From the NCBI RefSeq assembly GCF_015751765.1, contig NZ_JADOTX010000001.1, positions 5,394,001 to 5,458,000 on the forward strand: a DNA stretch of 64,000 bases, given 5' to 3'. The notes beneath the pieces are model-generated. The model saw nothing but the letters and a program-made list of their open reading frames with translations. It made no database searches and was not told where the DNA came from. Each line of letters begins with the position of its first letter. The first letter of the stretch is position 1. The position numbers and the translations under genes are program-made. This DNA comes from Micromonospora ureilytica. Lineage in GTDB: Bacteria > Actinomycetota > Actinomycetes > Mycobacteriales > Micromonosporaceae. This document shows positions 33,584 to 41,960 of this stretch, piece by piece.

Positions 33584-34141
33584 TCAGGCGGCCGTGCACT
33601 GGACGTCGCGGCTGAGGCGGGTCGGGCGCGCCTGCGGGACGGCAAGTGGGGCGGCGGCAGCCGACGGGGCGTGCGGGTCGAGCCAGACCCGAACGGCCGG
33701 CCGACCCGGCGCGAGGCCCGGAATGCCCGCGATGTGCTGCTCGCGGCGGGTGAGCATCGCCACGTCGACGGTGAACTCGAAGAGCCGCCAGTCGACCTGC
33801 GGCTCGGCCCGGGCGCTCTGCGCCAGCTGCGCCAGCCGGACCGGATCGGTCACCGGACGGGCGCGGCCCGCCACGTACGCCTCGTCGTCGCTCTCCTCCG
33901 GCGGGAACGAGTGCAGCGCGTAACGGCCGTCTCGTTCGAGGTCGCGGCGCTTGGGCGAGTCGATGATGAAGCAGAACAGCCCTTCGGCGGTGATGACCGG
34001 GGAGACCGGATGGACGCGGGGCCCGCCGTCGGCGCGGACCGTGGCCAGATAGCCGAAGCCCGGCCCGTACTGCTGGAGGAGAACGCGGATCCCGTCGGCG
34101 AGTCGGGGCTCGTCGGCGGCGAATTCGGACCAGGAAGCCAT
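33584..34141 (-). CDS. Pyridoxamine 5'-phosphate oxidase-like flavin/heme-binding protein
   Basis: 185 residues. The split-barrel PNPOx fold is indicated by [30 protein letters not shown] at 30-60 and [17 protein letters not shown] at 65-81. Members bind FMN, F420 or heme, and the substrate is unknown. The C-terminal 30 residues are Ala/Pro-rich and variable. The ATG at 34141 follows a minus-strand TAGAAT at 34148-34153, divergent from dcd. Confidence 0.8.
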   Translation of the reverse strand: MASWSEFAADEPRLADGIRVLLQQYGPGFGYLATVRADGGPRVHPVSPVITAEGLFCFIIDSPKRRDLERDGRYALHSFPPEESDDEAYVAGRARPVTDPVRLAQLAQSARAEPQVDWRLFEFTVDVAMLTRREQHIAGIPGLAPGRPAVRVWLDPHAPSAAAAPLAVPQARPTRLSRDVQCTAA

Positions 34142-34147
34142 GCGGGC

Positions 34148-34153
34148 ATTCTA
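34148..34153 (-). promoter_or_regulatory. Probable leaderless -10 element (TAGAAT, minus strand)
   Basis: On the minus strand TAGAAT ends 6 nt before the ATG at 34141, with no ribosome binding site. Confidence 0.5.
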
Positions 34154-34228
34154 TCGAACAAATGTACGAGCGGCGACCTCGACGCGCTGGTCACCGGCAC
34201 CGAATCCGGCCACTTTTGGCAACGCGGC

Positions 34229-34234
34229 TATGGT
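34229..34234 (+). promoter_or_regulatory. Probable leaderless -10 element of dcd (TATGGT)
   Basis: TATGGT is 6 nt before the dcd ATG at 34241. It is divergent from the element at 34148-34153. Confidence 0.5.
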
Positions 34235-34240
34235 GGTCCG

Positions 34241-34819
34241 ATGCTGCTCTCCGACCGCGACCTGGTCTCCGAGATCAAGGCCGGCACGCTGGGCCTGGAG
34301 CCGTTCGAGCCCACCCTGGTCCAACCGTCCAGCATCGACGTCCGACTCGACCGGCTGTTCCGGGTCTTCAACAACCACCTCTACACCCACATCGACCCCG
34401 CCATGCAGCAGGACGACCTGACATCGGTGGTCGAGGTCCCCGACGGCGAGCCGTTCGTGCTGCACCCGGGGGAGTTCGTGCTCGCCTCGACGCTGGAGGT
34501 CATCTCGCTGGGTGACCAACTCGCCGGCCGACTGGAGGGCAAGAGCTCCCTGGGCCGGCTCGGGCTGCTCACGCACTCCACCGCCGGTTTCATCGACCCG
34601 GGCTTCTCCGGTCACGTGACCCTGGAACTCTCGAACGTGGCGAACCTGCCGATCACCCTGTGGCCGGGCATGAAGATCGGGCAGCTCTGCATCTTCCGGC
34701 TCTCCTCGCCGGCCGAGCACCCGTACGGCTCGGCGGTCTACGGCTCGCGCTACCAGGGCCAGCGGGGGCCGACGCCCAGCCGCGCCTGGCAGCACTGGCG
34801 CACCTGGCCAACCCGCTGA
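34241..34819 (+). CDS. dcd: dCTP deaminase
   Basis: 192 residues, full length. [22 protein letters not shown] starts the protein. The nucleotide-binding and catalytic region is [35 protein letters not shown] (about residues 106-140), with the catalytic Glu in HVTLEL. It deaminates dCTP to dUTP for thymidylate synthesis, and some actinobacterial enzymes also make dUMP. The frame is open for 675 bp upstream, but the family start is unambiguous and has a leaderless-type promoter. A perfect hairpin follows. Confidence 0.95.
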   Translation: MLLSDRDLVSEIKAGTLGLEPFEPTLVQPSSIDVRLDRLFRVFNNHLYTHIDPAMQQDDLTSVVEVPDGEPFVLHPGEFVLASTLEVISLGDQLAGRLEGKSSLGRLGLLTHSTAGFIDPGFSGHVTLELSNVANLPITLWPGMKIGQLCIFRLSSPAEHPYGSAVYGSRYQGQRGPTPSRAWQHWRTWPTR

Positions 34820-34845
34820 GGTTCACCCGCTAGAACCACGACGAC

Positions 34846-34879
34846 AAGGGCCCGCCGCGACGGATCGCGGCGGGCCCTT
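34846..34879. terminator. Perfect 15-bp bidirectional terminator
   Basis: AAGGGCCCGCCGCGA (34846-34860) pairs with TCGCGGCGGGCCCTT (34865-34879) around a CGGA loop. It separates convergent dcd and the NlpC/P60 gene. Confidence 0.85.
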
Positions 34880-34892
34880 CGATCACCCGGGG

Positions 34893-35933
34893 TCAGCCCG
34901 GGCGGCCGTAGCTGTGGATCGGGCCGTCGTCGACCTTCTTCATCTTGACCGGTTGACCGGCCTGCGAGGCGTGCACCACCCAGCCGCCGCCGACGTACAT
35001 GCCGACGTGGTGGATGTCGCTGTAGTAGAAGACCAGGTCGCCGGGGCGCAGGTCGCCCTTGCTGACGTCCTTCGTGACGCGGCTCTGCGCGGCGGCGTTG
35101 TGCGGCAGCGACACACCGGCCTTCGCCCAGGCGGCCAGCATCAGCCCGGAGCAGTCGTACGAGTTCGGACCCTCGGCACCCCAGACGTAGGGCTTGCCGA
35201 TCTGCGCGCAGGCGAACTTGACAGCGGTGCCCGCGGCGCCGCCGGGGTAGCTGCCCGGGCAGGGCGCTGGGCGCAGCGGGCCGCCGCCGCCGCTGCCGTA
35301 CACCTTGAGGCGCAGCTTCTGCAGGCGGTCGATCTCGTCGTTGATCTGCTTCTTCTTCGCCGCCAGCTGAGCTTCGGTGCGGGCCAGCTGGGCCACCATC
35401 TCGTCCAGCGGCGCCTTCTGCGCGGCCAGCTGGTCGCGCAGGTCGGCCACCTGGCGTACGTCCTTCTGCTGGTTGTGCGCGAAGCGGTCGAGCATTTCGA
35501 GCTGACCGACCACCTCGCTCGGCGACCGGCTCCCCAGCATCGCGTTGACTGTCGAGACGTTCTCACCCATGTAGGCGCGTACGGCCAGGGCGCTGACCTT
35601 GTCCATCGCGGCGTCGACCTGACGCTCCAGCGGGGTGATCCGGGCGGCCAGCGCGTCGGCCTGCTTGCGCTTCGCGGCGAGGTCGGTGCGAGTGGCGTTG
35701 TGCCGTTCGATGATCGGTTCGAGCTTGTTCCAGTCGGCGTCGATCTGGCGCTCGATCTCGGCGACGGACGGGTCTGCGTGGGCCGCCGTGGCAGTGCCGG
35801 TCAGGACGACGGCGATGCCGGCCAGCGCGGCGAGTGCGGTGGTGAAGCGGGACCAGCGTGGGCGCGGCACGATCGACGGCGGGCCGGCTGATGCCGACCG
35901 CTCGGACGACGGCCGCGGGGCATGGAGTGCCAC
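34893..35933 (-). CDS. Secreted NlpC/P60 peptidoglycan endopeptidase with coiled coil (riboswitch-controlled)
   Basis: 346 residues. A long basic N-terminus and hydrophobic segment ending AAHADPS form the signal peptide (cleavage near residue 53). Residues 55-215 are a long coiled coil (RQIDADWNKLEPIIERHN..., EAQLAAKKKQINDEIDRLQK). The C-terminal NlpC/P60 domain has catalytic Cys in NSYDCSGLMLAAW and catalytic His in DIHHVGMYVGGG. It cleaves stem peptides in the wall, as RipA/RpfA-interacting hydrolases do. A c-di-AMP riboswitch precedes the gene. A paralogue lies at 38358-39365. Confidence 0.92.
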   Translation of the reverse strand: MALHAPRPSSERSASAGPPSIVPRPRWSRFTTALAALAGIAVVLTGTATAAHADPSVAEIERQIDADWNKLEPIIERHNATRTDLAAKRKQADALAARITPLERQVDAAMDKVSALAVRAYMGENVSTVNAMLGSRSPSEVVGQLEMLDRFAHNQQKDVRQVADLRDQLAAQKAPLDEMVAQLARTEAQLAAKKKQINDEIDRLQKLRLKVYGSGGGGPLRPAPCPGSYPGGAAGTAVKFACAQIGKPYVWGAEGPNSYDCSGLMLAAWAKAGVSLPHNAAAQSRVTKDVSKGDLRPGDLVFYYSDIHHVGMYVGGGWVVHASQAGQPVKMKKVDDGPIHSYGRPG

Positions 35934-35956
35934 CGGGGTTCCGTACTCCTTCTTCC

Positions 35957-36080
35957 TGACCGCCTACCGGGTTAGCTGACGGGTTCGGGCGGGAAGTCGG
36001 CGCCCTACCGCAGTGGCTGCGGATTCACCCCGAGGGACCTGGGTCCCCGGTTCGCTCGGAAACGACTCGGCGGTGTCGGT
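35957..36080 (-). ncRNA. c-di-AMP riboswitch (ydaO-yuaA class)
   Basis: On the minus strand the leader contains the class signature blocks in order: GAACCGGGGACCCAGG, then CTCGGGGTGAATCC, then a GGTAGGGC arm, and GCCCGAACCCGTCAGCTAACC near the 3' end. The closing stem is ACCGCC/GGCGGT (36069-36074 with 35959-35964). It sits in the 5' leader of the NlpC/P60 gene, a typical actinobacterial location. When c-di-AMP binds, expression of the downstream hydrolase is expected to fall. Confidence 0.88.
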
Positions 36081-36252
36081 CCGTTACCGCCCGGGCTGGG
36101 CGGAGCTGCTGTCGGGCCGACGAATGACCAGAGTAGAGACGCTTGTTACCGATCCGCAACCCATGCGGCCGTGACACTCCGTACGGATTGGACGAGGTCA
36201 CCGACCGTGTGTGAAGAATTCTTTCCGCATGCTTCGATAGATGGAAAGGTAT

Positions 36253-36292
36253 TGACCTGACCTCCCGGGCGGCGCGATGGTGACCTGACCTC
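36253..36292 (+). promoter_or_regulatory. Direct repeat TGACCTGACCTC upstream of the amidase gene
   Basis: Identical 12-mers at 36253-36264 and 36281-36292 are spaced 28 bp apart. Each itself holds a doubled GACCT. They end 25 bp before the amidase start, which has AGGGGG just upstream, so they probably lie in the promoter or leader. The binding protein is unknown. Confidence 0.45.
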
Positions 36293-36317
36293 ACTCCGCG
36301 AGAATCTAGGGGGTTCG

Positions 36318-38300
36318 ATGCACCATCCAACCCTGTCGACCGGCTGGCGGGCACTGCTCGCCGCCACCGTGGTCGCCGCCGCGACCACGGTGCCGCTCTC
36401 CGTCGGCCCGGCCGCCGCCGCGCCCACCACCGACCGCCAACACCAGTACGCCGCCGCGGCCACCGAGTACGGCGTGCCGACCGTCGTGCTGCTCGGCGTC
36501 TCCTACCTGGAGTCGCGCTGGGACACCAACGCCGGCACACCGAGCACCAGTGGCGGGTACGGCCCGATGCACCTGACCGACGCCCGGCACGTGGCTGCCC
36601 TACCGGGGCGCGGTCACCACGACGCCGGCGCCGAGGACCCACGCGGCGACGACTCCCGTCCCGCCCGGGTGCCCGCGCCCCGGCCCGTCGAGGCCCCCGC
36701 GCCGTCCACCGCCGCGTTGCAGACCGTGGACGCCGCCGCCACGCTGACCGGTGCCACCCCCGAGGCACTGCGCACCGACGCGGGCCTCAACATCCGGGGT
36801 GGGGCCGCGCTGCTGAGCGCGTACCAACGGGATCTGAACGCGCCGGTCGGCGCGGACACCGACCCGGCGGCCTGGTACGGCGCGGTGGCCCGCTACTCCG
36901 GCGCGGACAGCGCCGACGCCGCCGCGGCCTTCGCCGACGAGGTCTTCACCACCATCGGCGCGGGCCAGACCCGGGTGACCGACGACGGCCAGCGGATCAC
37001 CCTGCCGGCCCGTACGGTGCGGCCCGAGCGTTCCTGGTTGGACCGGCTGGGTCTGCGCCGGCTGGCCCGCCCGGACGGGGTGGAGTGCCCCCGCACCATC
37101 TCCTGTGAATGGATCCCGGCGCCCTACGAGGCGTTCGGCGACGGGGACTACGGCAACCACGACCTCTCCGACCGGCCCGCGCGGCAGAAGATCGAGTACA
37201 TCGTCATCCACGACACCGAGGCGAGTTGGGCGACGACACTGCAACTCGTCCAGGATCCGACCTACGTGAGCTGGCACTACTCGCTGCGCTCGGTCGACGG
37301 GCACATCGCCCAGCACGTGCGGACCACTGACGTCGGCTGGCACGCCGGCAACTGGTACGTCAACGCCAAGTCGATCGGTCTGGAACACGAGGGCTTCGCG
37401 GCGCAGGGCACCTGGTACACCGAGGCGATGTACCGGACCTCGGCGAAGCTGGTCCGGCACCTGGCGCTGCGGCTGGGCATCCCACTGGACCGCCAACACA
37501 TCATCGGCCACGACAACGTGCCCGGCACCATCCCCTCGACAGTGCGGGGAATGCACTGGGATCCGGGGCCGTACTGGGACTGGACGCACTACTTCGACCT
37601 GCTGCACGCACCTCGACTGGACACCGGCACCCCGGCCACCGGGCTGGTCCGGATCTACCCGGACTACGCCACCAACCGGCCGGCGTTCACCGACTGCGTC
37701 ACCGCAGGCGTCCCGTGCGCGCCGCGCGGCTCCTCGGCGGTCGTGCTGCGCAGCGCACCGTCCGCGGACGCGCCACTGGTCAACGACATCGCGCTCCGCC
37801 CGGACGGCACCCCGAACACGATGGCCGTGTCGGACCACGGTGCCCGGGCCTCCGCCGGGCAGACGTACGCGCTGGCCGGACGGCAGGGCGACTGGACGGC
37901 GATCTGGTACCTCGGGCAGCGGGCCTGGTTCCACAACCCGGCGTCCGCGCCGACCGCCAGCTGGACCGTCGGTGTCGTGGCCACCCCGAAGCCCGGCCGG
38001 ACCACCATTCCGGTGTACGGACGGGCCTACCCGGAGCAGTCGGCGTACCCGGACGGGGTGCCCTACCAGGCGATCTCGCCGCTGCAGTACACCCTGACCG
38101 CCGGGCAGCGGTACGCCGTCGGCGCGGTGCTGGCTGGCGAGTACTACCGGGCCAGCACCGTCGACGGCTCCTCGCCCGGCGACTGGACGGTGATTCGCGG
38201 CAAGAACCGCTACGCGCAGATCCAGTTCGGCCACCGGATCATGTACGTCGACCTCGCCGACGTGCAGCTGCTGCCATCCCCGGTGGGAGCGCCCCGCTGA
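36318..38300 (+). CDS. Secreted N-acetylmuramoyl-L-alanine amidase with transglycosylase-like N-terminal domain
   Basis: 660 residues. A signal peptide ends near GPAAAAP (residue 35). Residues 40-90 look like a lytic-transglycosylase fragment (GVPTVVLLGVSYLESRW, GGYGPMHLTDA). An Amidase_2 domain at about 285-430 carries YIVIHDTEAS, GLEHEGF, IIGHDNVPG and HWDPGPYWDW, supplying the zinc ligands. The C-terminal ~220 residues contain two SH3-like parts (RSAPSADAPLVNDI, GRQGDWTAIWYLG). It would cut between MurNAc and L-Ala of peptidoglycan outside the cell. Confidence 0.88.
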   Translation: MHHPTLSTGWRALLAATVVAAATTVPLSVGPAAAAPTTDRQHQYAAAATEYGVPTVVLLGVSYLESRWDTNAGTPSTSGGYGPMHLTDARHVAALPGRGHHDAGAEDPRGDDSRPARVPAPRPVEAPAPSTAALQTVDAAATLTGATPEALRTDAGLNIRGGAALLSAYQRDLNAPVGADTDPAAWYGAVARYSGADSADAAAAFADEVFTTIGAGQTRVTDDGQRITLPARTVRPERSWLDRLGLRRLARPDGVECPRTISCEWIPAPYEAFGDGDYGNHDLSDRPARQKIEYIVIHDTEASWATTLQLVQDPTYVSWHYSLRSVDGHIAQHVRTTDVGWHAGNWYVNAKSIGLEHEGFAAQGTWYTEAMYRTSAKLVRHLALRLGIPLDRQHIIGHDNVPGTIPSTVRGMHWDPGPYWDWTHYFDLLHAPRLDTGTPATGLVRIYPDYATNRPAFTDCVTAGVPCAPRGSSAVVLRSAPSADAPLVNDIALRPDGTPNTMAVSDHGARASAGQTYALAGRQGDWTAIWYLGQRAWFHNPASAPTASWTVGVVATPKPGRTTIPVYGRAYPEQSAYPDGVPYQAISPLQYTLTAGQRYAVGAVLAGEYYRASTVDGSSPGDWTVIRGKNRYAQIQFGHRIMYVDLADVQLLPSPVGAPR

Positions 38301-38305
38301 GAAAC

Positions 38306-38342
38306 CACGACGGCCCCCGGTCGGTGACCGGGGGCCGTCGTG
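38306..38342. terminator. Perfect 17-bp bidirectional terminator
   Basis: CACGACGGCCCCCGGTC (38306-38322) pairs with its complement at 38326-38342 around a 3-nt loop. It starts 5 bp after the amidase stop and precedes the convergent second NlpC/P60 gene. Confidence 0.88.
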
Positions 38343-38357
38343 TTGGCGCTGGGTGGA

Positions 38358-39365
38358 TCAGCCGGGTCTACGGAACCCGGCGACGGGCATGGTGTTGATG
38401 CTGGACACCTGCACCGGTTTGCCGGCACGTGGCGCGTGCACCATTGTGTTGTTGCCCAGATAGAGCCCGACATGACTCAGGCCGGAGAAGAAGAAGACCA
38501 GGTCACCGGGCCGGGCGTCGGCTCGCGAAACGGCCTTGCCCTCGTTCCACTGGTCACCGGTGTGGTGGGTTAGGTAGATCCCGGCCGCCTTGTAGGCGTA
38601 CTGGGTCAGTCCCGAGCAGTCGAACGAGTTCGGCCCGGTGGCACCCCAGACGTACGGCTTGCCGACCTTGCCGCAGGCGGTCTTGATCGCGGTGCGGGCG
38701 GCCGCGCTGAACACTCCGTTGATCGTCGGGCAGGCCGCGGTCTTGACGGTGGTCTTCGGCATCGACGCCTCGAGTTGCTTGATCTCGGCGTCGATCTGCT
38801 TCTTCTTGGCCGCCAGCTCGTTCTGCTGCTTGGTCTGGGTGACGATCAGCGCGTCCAGCTTTTGCTTCTCACCGTCGTACTTGGCCCGTACGGCCAGCAC
38901 GCCCTCGACCTCCTTGCGCTCCCGCGCGGCGAGCCGGTCGAGGATGGTGAGCTGCTCGGTGAGCGTGTCCGGCTTGGCGCTGACCAGCAGCGCGCCGATG
39001 TCTTGCGACGGGCCCGAGATGTAGTAGCGGGAGGCGAGATCGCCGACCCGGTTGAGCGCCAGCTCGCTCTGCAGCGCCAGCGGCTCGATCTTCTTCTGCA
39101 GGTTCGCCGACTTCTGCCGGTTGACCTTCAGCTGCGCCCGGACCTTGTTGTACTGCTCGATGGTGGGCTCCAACTGCTCCCACTTCTTGTCGATCTGCGC
39201 CTCGATCTCGTCGACCGTGGGCGCGGCATGTGCCGGCGCGGTCAGCAGACCGGCGCCGACCGCTGCGGCAGCGACCAGGACGAGCACCCGGTGCGCGACG
39301 CGGCGCAGGCCACCAGAGCGAGCAGACGCAGTCAGGTCGTGACGATGAGGGGGCATGGTTGCCAC
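38358..39365 (-). CDS. Secreted NlpC/P60 peptidoglycan endopeptidase with coiled coil, second paralogue
   Basis: 335 residues from GTG at 39365, chosen because AAGGAG lies 9 nt upstream; an ATG at 39356 is the alternative. The signal peptide ends at APAHAAP (near residue 49). A coiled coil follows (EAQIDKKWEQLEPTIEQYNKVRAQ... to KKKQIDAEIKQLEAS). The NlpC/P60 domain has NSFDCSGLTQYAYKAAG (catalytic Cys) and GLSHVGLYLGNN (catalytic His). It is clearly homologous over its whole length to the protein at 34893, but no c-di-AMP riboswitch is recognisable upstream, so the pair should be regulated differently. Confidence 0.92.
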   Translation of the reverse strand: MATMPPHRHDLTASARSGGLRRVAHRVLVLVAAAAVGAGLLTAPAHAAPTVDEIEAQIDKKWEQLEPTIEQYNKVRAQLKVNRQKSANLQKKIEPLALQSELALNRVGDLASRYYISGPSQDIGALLVSAKPDTLTEQLTILDRLAARERKEVEGVLAVRAKYDGEKQKLDALIVTQTKQQNELAAKKKQIDAEIKQLEASMPKTTVKTAACPTINGVFSAAARTAIKTACGKVGKPYVWGATGPNSFDCSGLTQYAYKAAGIYLTHHTGDQWNEGKAVSRADARPGDLVFFFSGLSHVGLYLGNNTMVHAPRAGKPVQVSSINTMPVAGFRRPG

Positions 39366-39538
39366 CGGCACCGACTCCTTTGCAACCGACCGCCGGGCGC
39401 CTCGCGTGAGGGAAGGGCCGAGGCAGACGACCCACAGCGGTCGGTGCCTCACATTAGGGAAGCTCGGGGCGGTAATCAAGGTGACCGCAGTAACCATCAC
39501 TGTCGTGCAACCGCTTGCACACCAAGGGTATTGGTTCG

Positions 39539-40540
39539 TCAACCAACGATTGCGGTCAATACATCGTCGAGAGTGACCACACCGAGAGGCCGCCGCCCGT
39601 CGCTGACCAGCACCATGTGCCGCCGTTCGCGACGCATGGCCAGCAGAAGGTCGGCCAACGTACGCTCCGGCGGCACCACCGCCAACGGCCGGTAGACGTC
39701 GGCCGGCACCGGGGACCGGCGGCCCTGCCCGGCGTACCCGAGCACGTCCTTGACGTGCACGAAGCCGAGCACCCGACGGGTCGACCGCTGCACCACCGGG
39801 AACCGGGACCGGCCGGTCCGGGTCGCCAGCACCTCCAGCGACGCCGGCGAGACGTCCTCGGCCACCGTCACCACCGTCGACCACGGTTGCAGCGCGTCCG
39901 CCGCCGTCCGCGCGTGCAGGGCCAACGCGCCGGTGATCCGCGCGTGCTGCTCCGCATCGAGCAACCCCTCGGTCCGTGCCTGCGAGACCAACCCGGCCAA
40001 CTCCTCGGCCGTGAACACCGTCTTCACCGACTCGGACGCCTCGATCCGCCAGAACGCGAGCACGCGCCGGGCCGCCCATTTCATAGCGAGCAACAACGGT
40101 TTGGTGGCCACACAGAACGCCAGCATCGCCGGGCCGAGCCAGAGTGCGGAAACCTCCGGACCGGCCAGCGTGATGTTCTTCGGCACCATCTCGCCGACGA
40201 CAGTGTGCAGAAAGACCACCACACCCAGTGCCAGCACGAACGCCACCGGGTGCACCGCCCGCTCCGGCAGGCCGGCCGCGTGGAACGGCGGCTCCAGCAG
40301 GTGAGCCAGCGCCGGTTCGGCGATCGCGCCCAGACCCAGCGAGCAGACCGTGATGCCGAGCTGCGCGCCGGCGATCATCAACGGAATCTGGTTCATCGCC
40401 GACAGCGCCCAACGGGCACGTTTCGACCCGGCGGCCAACGGCTCGATCACCGTCCGGCGGGACGCGATGAGCGCGAACTCGCTGCCCACGAAGAACCCGT
40501 TGCCGAGCAGCAACAGCACGGTCACCAGCAGCTCAGTCAT
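39539..40540 (-). CDS. CNNM/CorC-type hemolysin-family membrane protein with CBS domains
   Basis: 333 residues. The N-terminal DUF21/CNNM transmembrane domain is marked by GNGFFVGSEFALIASRR, IAGAQLGITVCSLGLGAIAEPA and GEMVPKNITLAGPE. CBS domains follow, with RSRFPVVQRSTRRVLGFVHVKDVL and MVLVSDGRRPLGVVTLDDVL. There is no clear C-terminal CorC_HlyC domain, unlike the upstream partner. Members are linked to Mg2+/divalent cation efflux. The start overlaps the upstream gene by 8 bp (ATGACTGA). Confidence 0.88.
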   Translation of the reverse strand: MTELLVTVLLLLGNGFFVGSEFALIASRRTVIEPLAAGSKRARWALSAMNQIPLMIAGAQLGITVCSLGLGAIAEPALAHLLEPPFHAAGLPERAVHPVAFVLALGVVVFLHTVVGEMVPKNITLAGPEVSALWLGPAMLAFCVATKPLLLAMKWAARRVLAFWRIEASESVKTVFTAEELAGLVSQARTEGLLDAEQHARITGALALHARTAADALQPWSTVVTVAEDVSPASLEVLATRTGRSRFPVVQRSTRRVLGFVHVKDVLGYAGQGRRSPVPADVYRPLAVVPPERTLADLLLAMRRERRHMVLVSDGRRPLGVVTLDDVLTAIVG

Positions 40541-41858
40541 CGTCGTCCGGATCCGCCGGGCGCAACACCCGGACCTGCTCGATCCGGTGCCGCTCCACCT
40601 CGACCACTGTGAACTCCCAGCCGTCCGCCTCGACAATCTCGCCGGCGAGTGGGATGTGCCCGAGCTGGGCCATCAGGAACCCGGCCAACGTCTCGTACGG
40701 CCCCTCGGGCAGCCGGAAACCGGTCTGCTCGGCCAACTCGTCGGAGCGGAGCACACCGTCGACCAGGACTGTGCGCTCACCGCCCGGCACGGTCAGCTCG
40801 ACCGACCCGTGGTCGTCCACGCTCGCCGGGTCGAACTCGTCGGCTATCTCGCCGACCAACTCCTCGACGAGGTCCTCGACGGTCACCACGCCGTCCGTGC
40901 CGCCGTACTCGTCGACCACGATGGCCAGGTCGGCCCCGGCCGCCTTCAGTGCGGCCAGGACACCGTCCAGGTTCAGGCTCTCCGGCACGTACACCGGTTC
41001 GCGTGCCACCGAGCCGACCCGGGTCGACGCCCGGTCGGCCAGCGGCACGCCCAGCGCGTCGGGCACGCCGGCCACGCCGGTCACCAGGTCCAGGGTCTCC
41101 TCGTACACGGGGAACCTGGTCCGCCCGGTCCGCCGCGACTCCTCCAGCAGCTCGGCCACGGTGGCCGTGACGCGCAGCGCGACGACGTCCACCCTGGGGG
41201 TCATCGCCTCCGCGGCTCGCTTGTCACCGAAGCGGATGGTGCGACGCAGCAGCATCGCGGTGTCCGTGGGCAGCGCGCCGGCCCGCGCCGAAATGGCCGC
41301 CAGCAGACCCAACTCCTCCGGCGAGCGGGCGCTGGCCAACTCCTCCTGCGGCTCCACGCCGAGCGCCCGGACCAGTCGGTTCGCCGAGCCGTTCAACCCT
41401 CGGATCACCCAGCCGAACGTCCGGGAGAAGGTGTGCATCGGGCCGGCCGTGGCCAGCGCCGCCGGCATGGGCCGGGCCAGCGCCGCGTTCTTCGGCACCA
41501 ACTCGCCGAAGAGCATGGAGATCAGCGTGGCCAGGGCCAACGCGAGGAACGGGGTGAGCCCCTCGGTGCTGTCTCCGGCCAACGGGCGCAACAACGGGGT
41601 GAAGAGGCGGGACAGGGCCGGCTCGGCCAGGTAGCCGGTGAGCAGCGCCGTGATGGTGATGCCGAGCTGCGCTCCGGAGAGCTGGAAGGAGAGTTCGCGC
41701 AACGCTGTGCGTACCGTCAGGGCGGCCGGGTCGCCGGCGGTGGCCCGCCGGTCGATCTCTGCCCGGTCGACAGTGACCAGGGCGAACTCGGCCGCGACGA
41801 AGAACGCGTTGCCCGCGGTCAGGGCTACGAAGCCGACCAGGGGCAACAGCGTCGTCAA
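40533..41858 (-). CDS. CNNM/CorC-type hemolysin-family membrane protein with CBS and CorC_HlyC domains
   Basis: 441 residues. The CNNM domain has GNAFFVAAEFALVTVDR, GAQLGITITALLTGYLAEPA and GELVPKNAALARP. Two CBS motifs follow (RTRFPVYEETLDLVTGVAGV, LAIVVDEYGGTDGVVTVEDLVEE), then a C-terminal CorC_HlyC domain (GFLMAQLGHIPLAGEIVEADGWEFTVVEV). Start is TTG at 41858: an in-frame stop lies just upstream and no ATG or GTG is available before the first helix. It is cotranscribed with the shorter paralogue; the two may form a heteromer. Confidence 0.9.
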   Translation of the reverse strand: MTTLLPLVGFVALTAGNAFFVAAEFALVTVDRAEIDRRATAGDPAALTVRTALRELSFQLSGAQLGITITALLTGYLAEPALSRLFTPLLRPLAGDSTEGLTPFLALALATLISMLFGELVPKNAALARPMPAALATAGPMHTFSRTFGWVIRGLNGSANRLVRALGVEPQEELASARSPEELGLLAAISARAGALPTDTAMLLRRTIRFGDKRAAEAMTPRVDVVALRVTATVAELLEESRRTGRTRFPVYEETLDLVTGVAGVPDALGVPLADRASTRVGSVAREPVYVPESLNLDGVLAALKAAGADLAIVVDEYGGTDGVVTVEDLVEELVGEIADEFDPASVDDHGSVELTVPGGERTVLVDGVLRSDELAEQTGFRLPEGPYETLAGFLMAQLGHIPLAGEIVEADGWEFTVVEVERHRIEQVRVLRPADPDDDD

Positions 41859-41902
41859 GAGTAGGCCGTCGATGTCGCCTCACCTCGGCGAGATTCTTGC
41901 AT

Positions 41903-41934
41903 GACGGCGGCGGCCCTCAGGGGCCGCCGCCGTC
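41903..41934 (-). terminator. Perfect 14-bp terminator hairpin
   Basis: GACGGCGGCGGCCC (41903-41916) pairs with 41921-41934 around TCAG. It lies between the EtfD-like gene and the CNNM operon on the same strand, ending transcription of the former. Confidence 0.8.
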
Positions 41935-41960
41935 GATGTTCAAAACCCAGGTGTACGCGC

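Noticed and set aside
33566..34240. 225-codon N-terminal extension of dcd
   Set aside because: It is antisense to the PNPOx-like gene, and dCTP deaminase is full length from 34241.
39366..39538. Second c-di-AMP riboswitch before the 38358-39365 gene
   Set aside because: I could not find the GAACCGGGGACCC, GGGGTGAATC or CCCGTCAGCTAACC blocks on the minus strand there.
38358..40412. Fusion of the second NlpC/P60 protein to an upstream 350-residue extension
   Set aside because: The extension lies over the CNNM gene in a different frame; the signal peptide and AAGGAG set the start near 39365.
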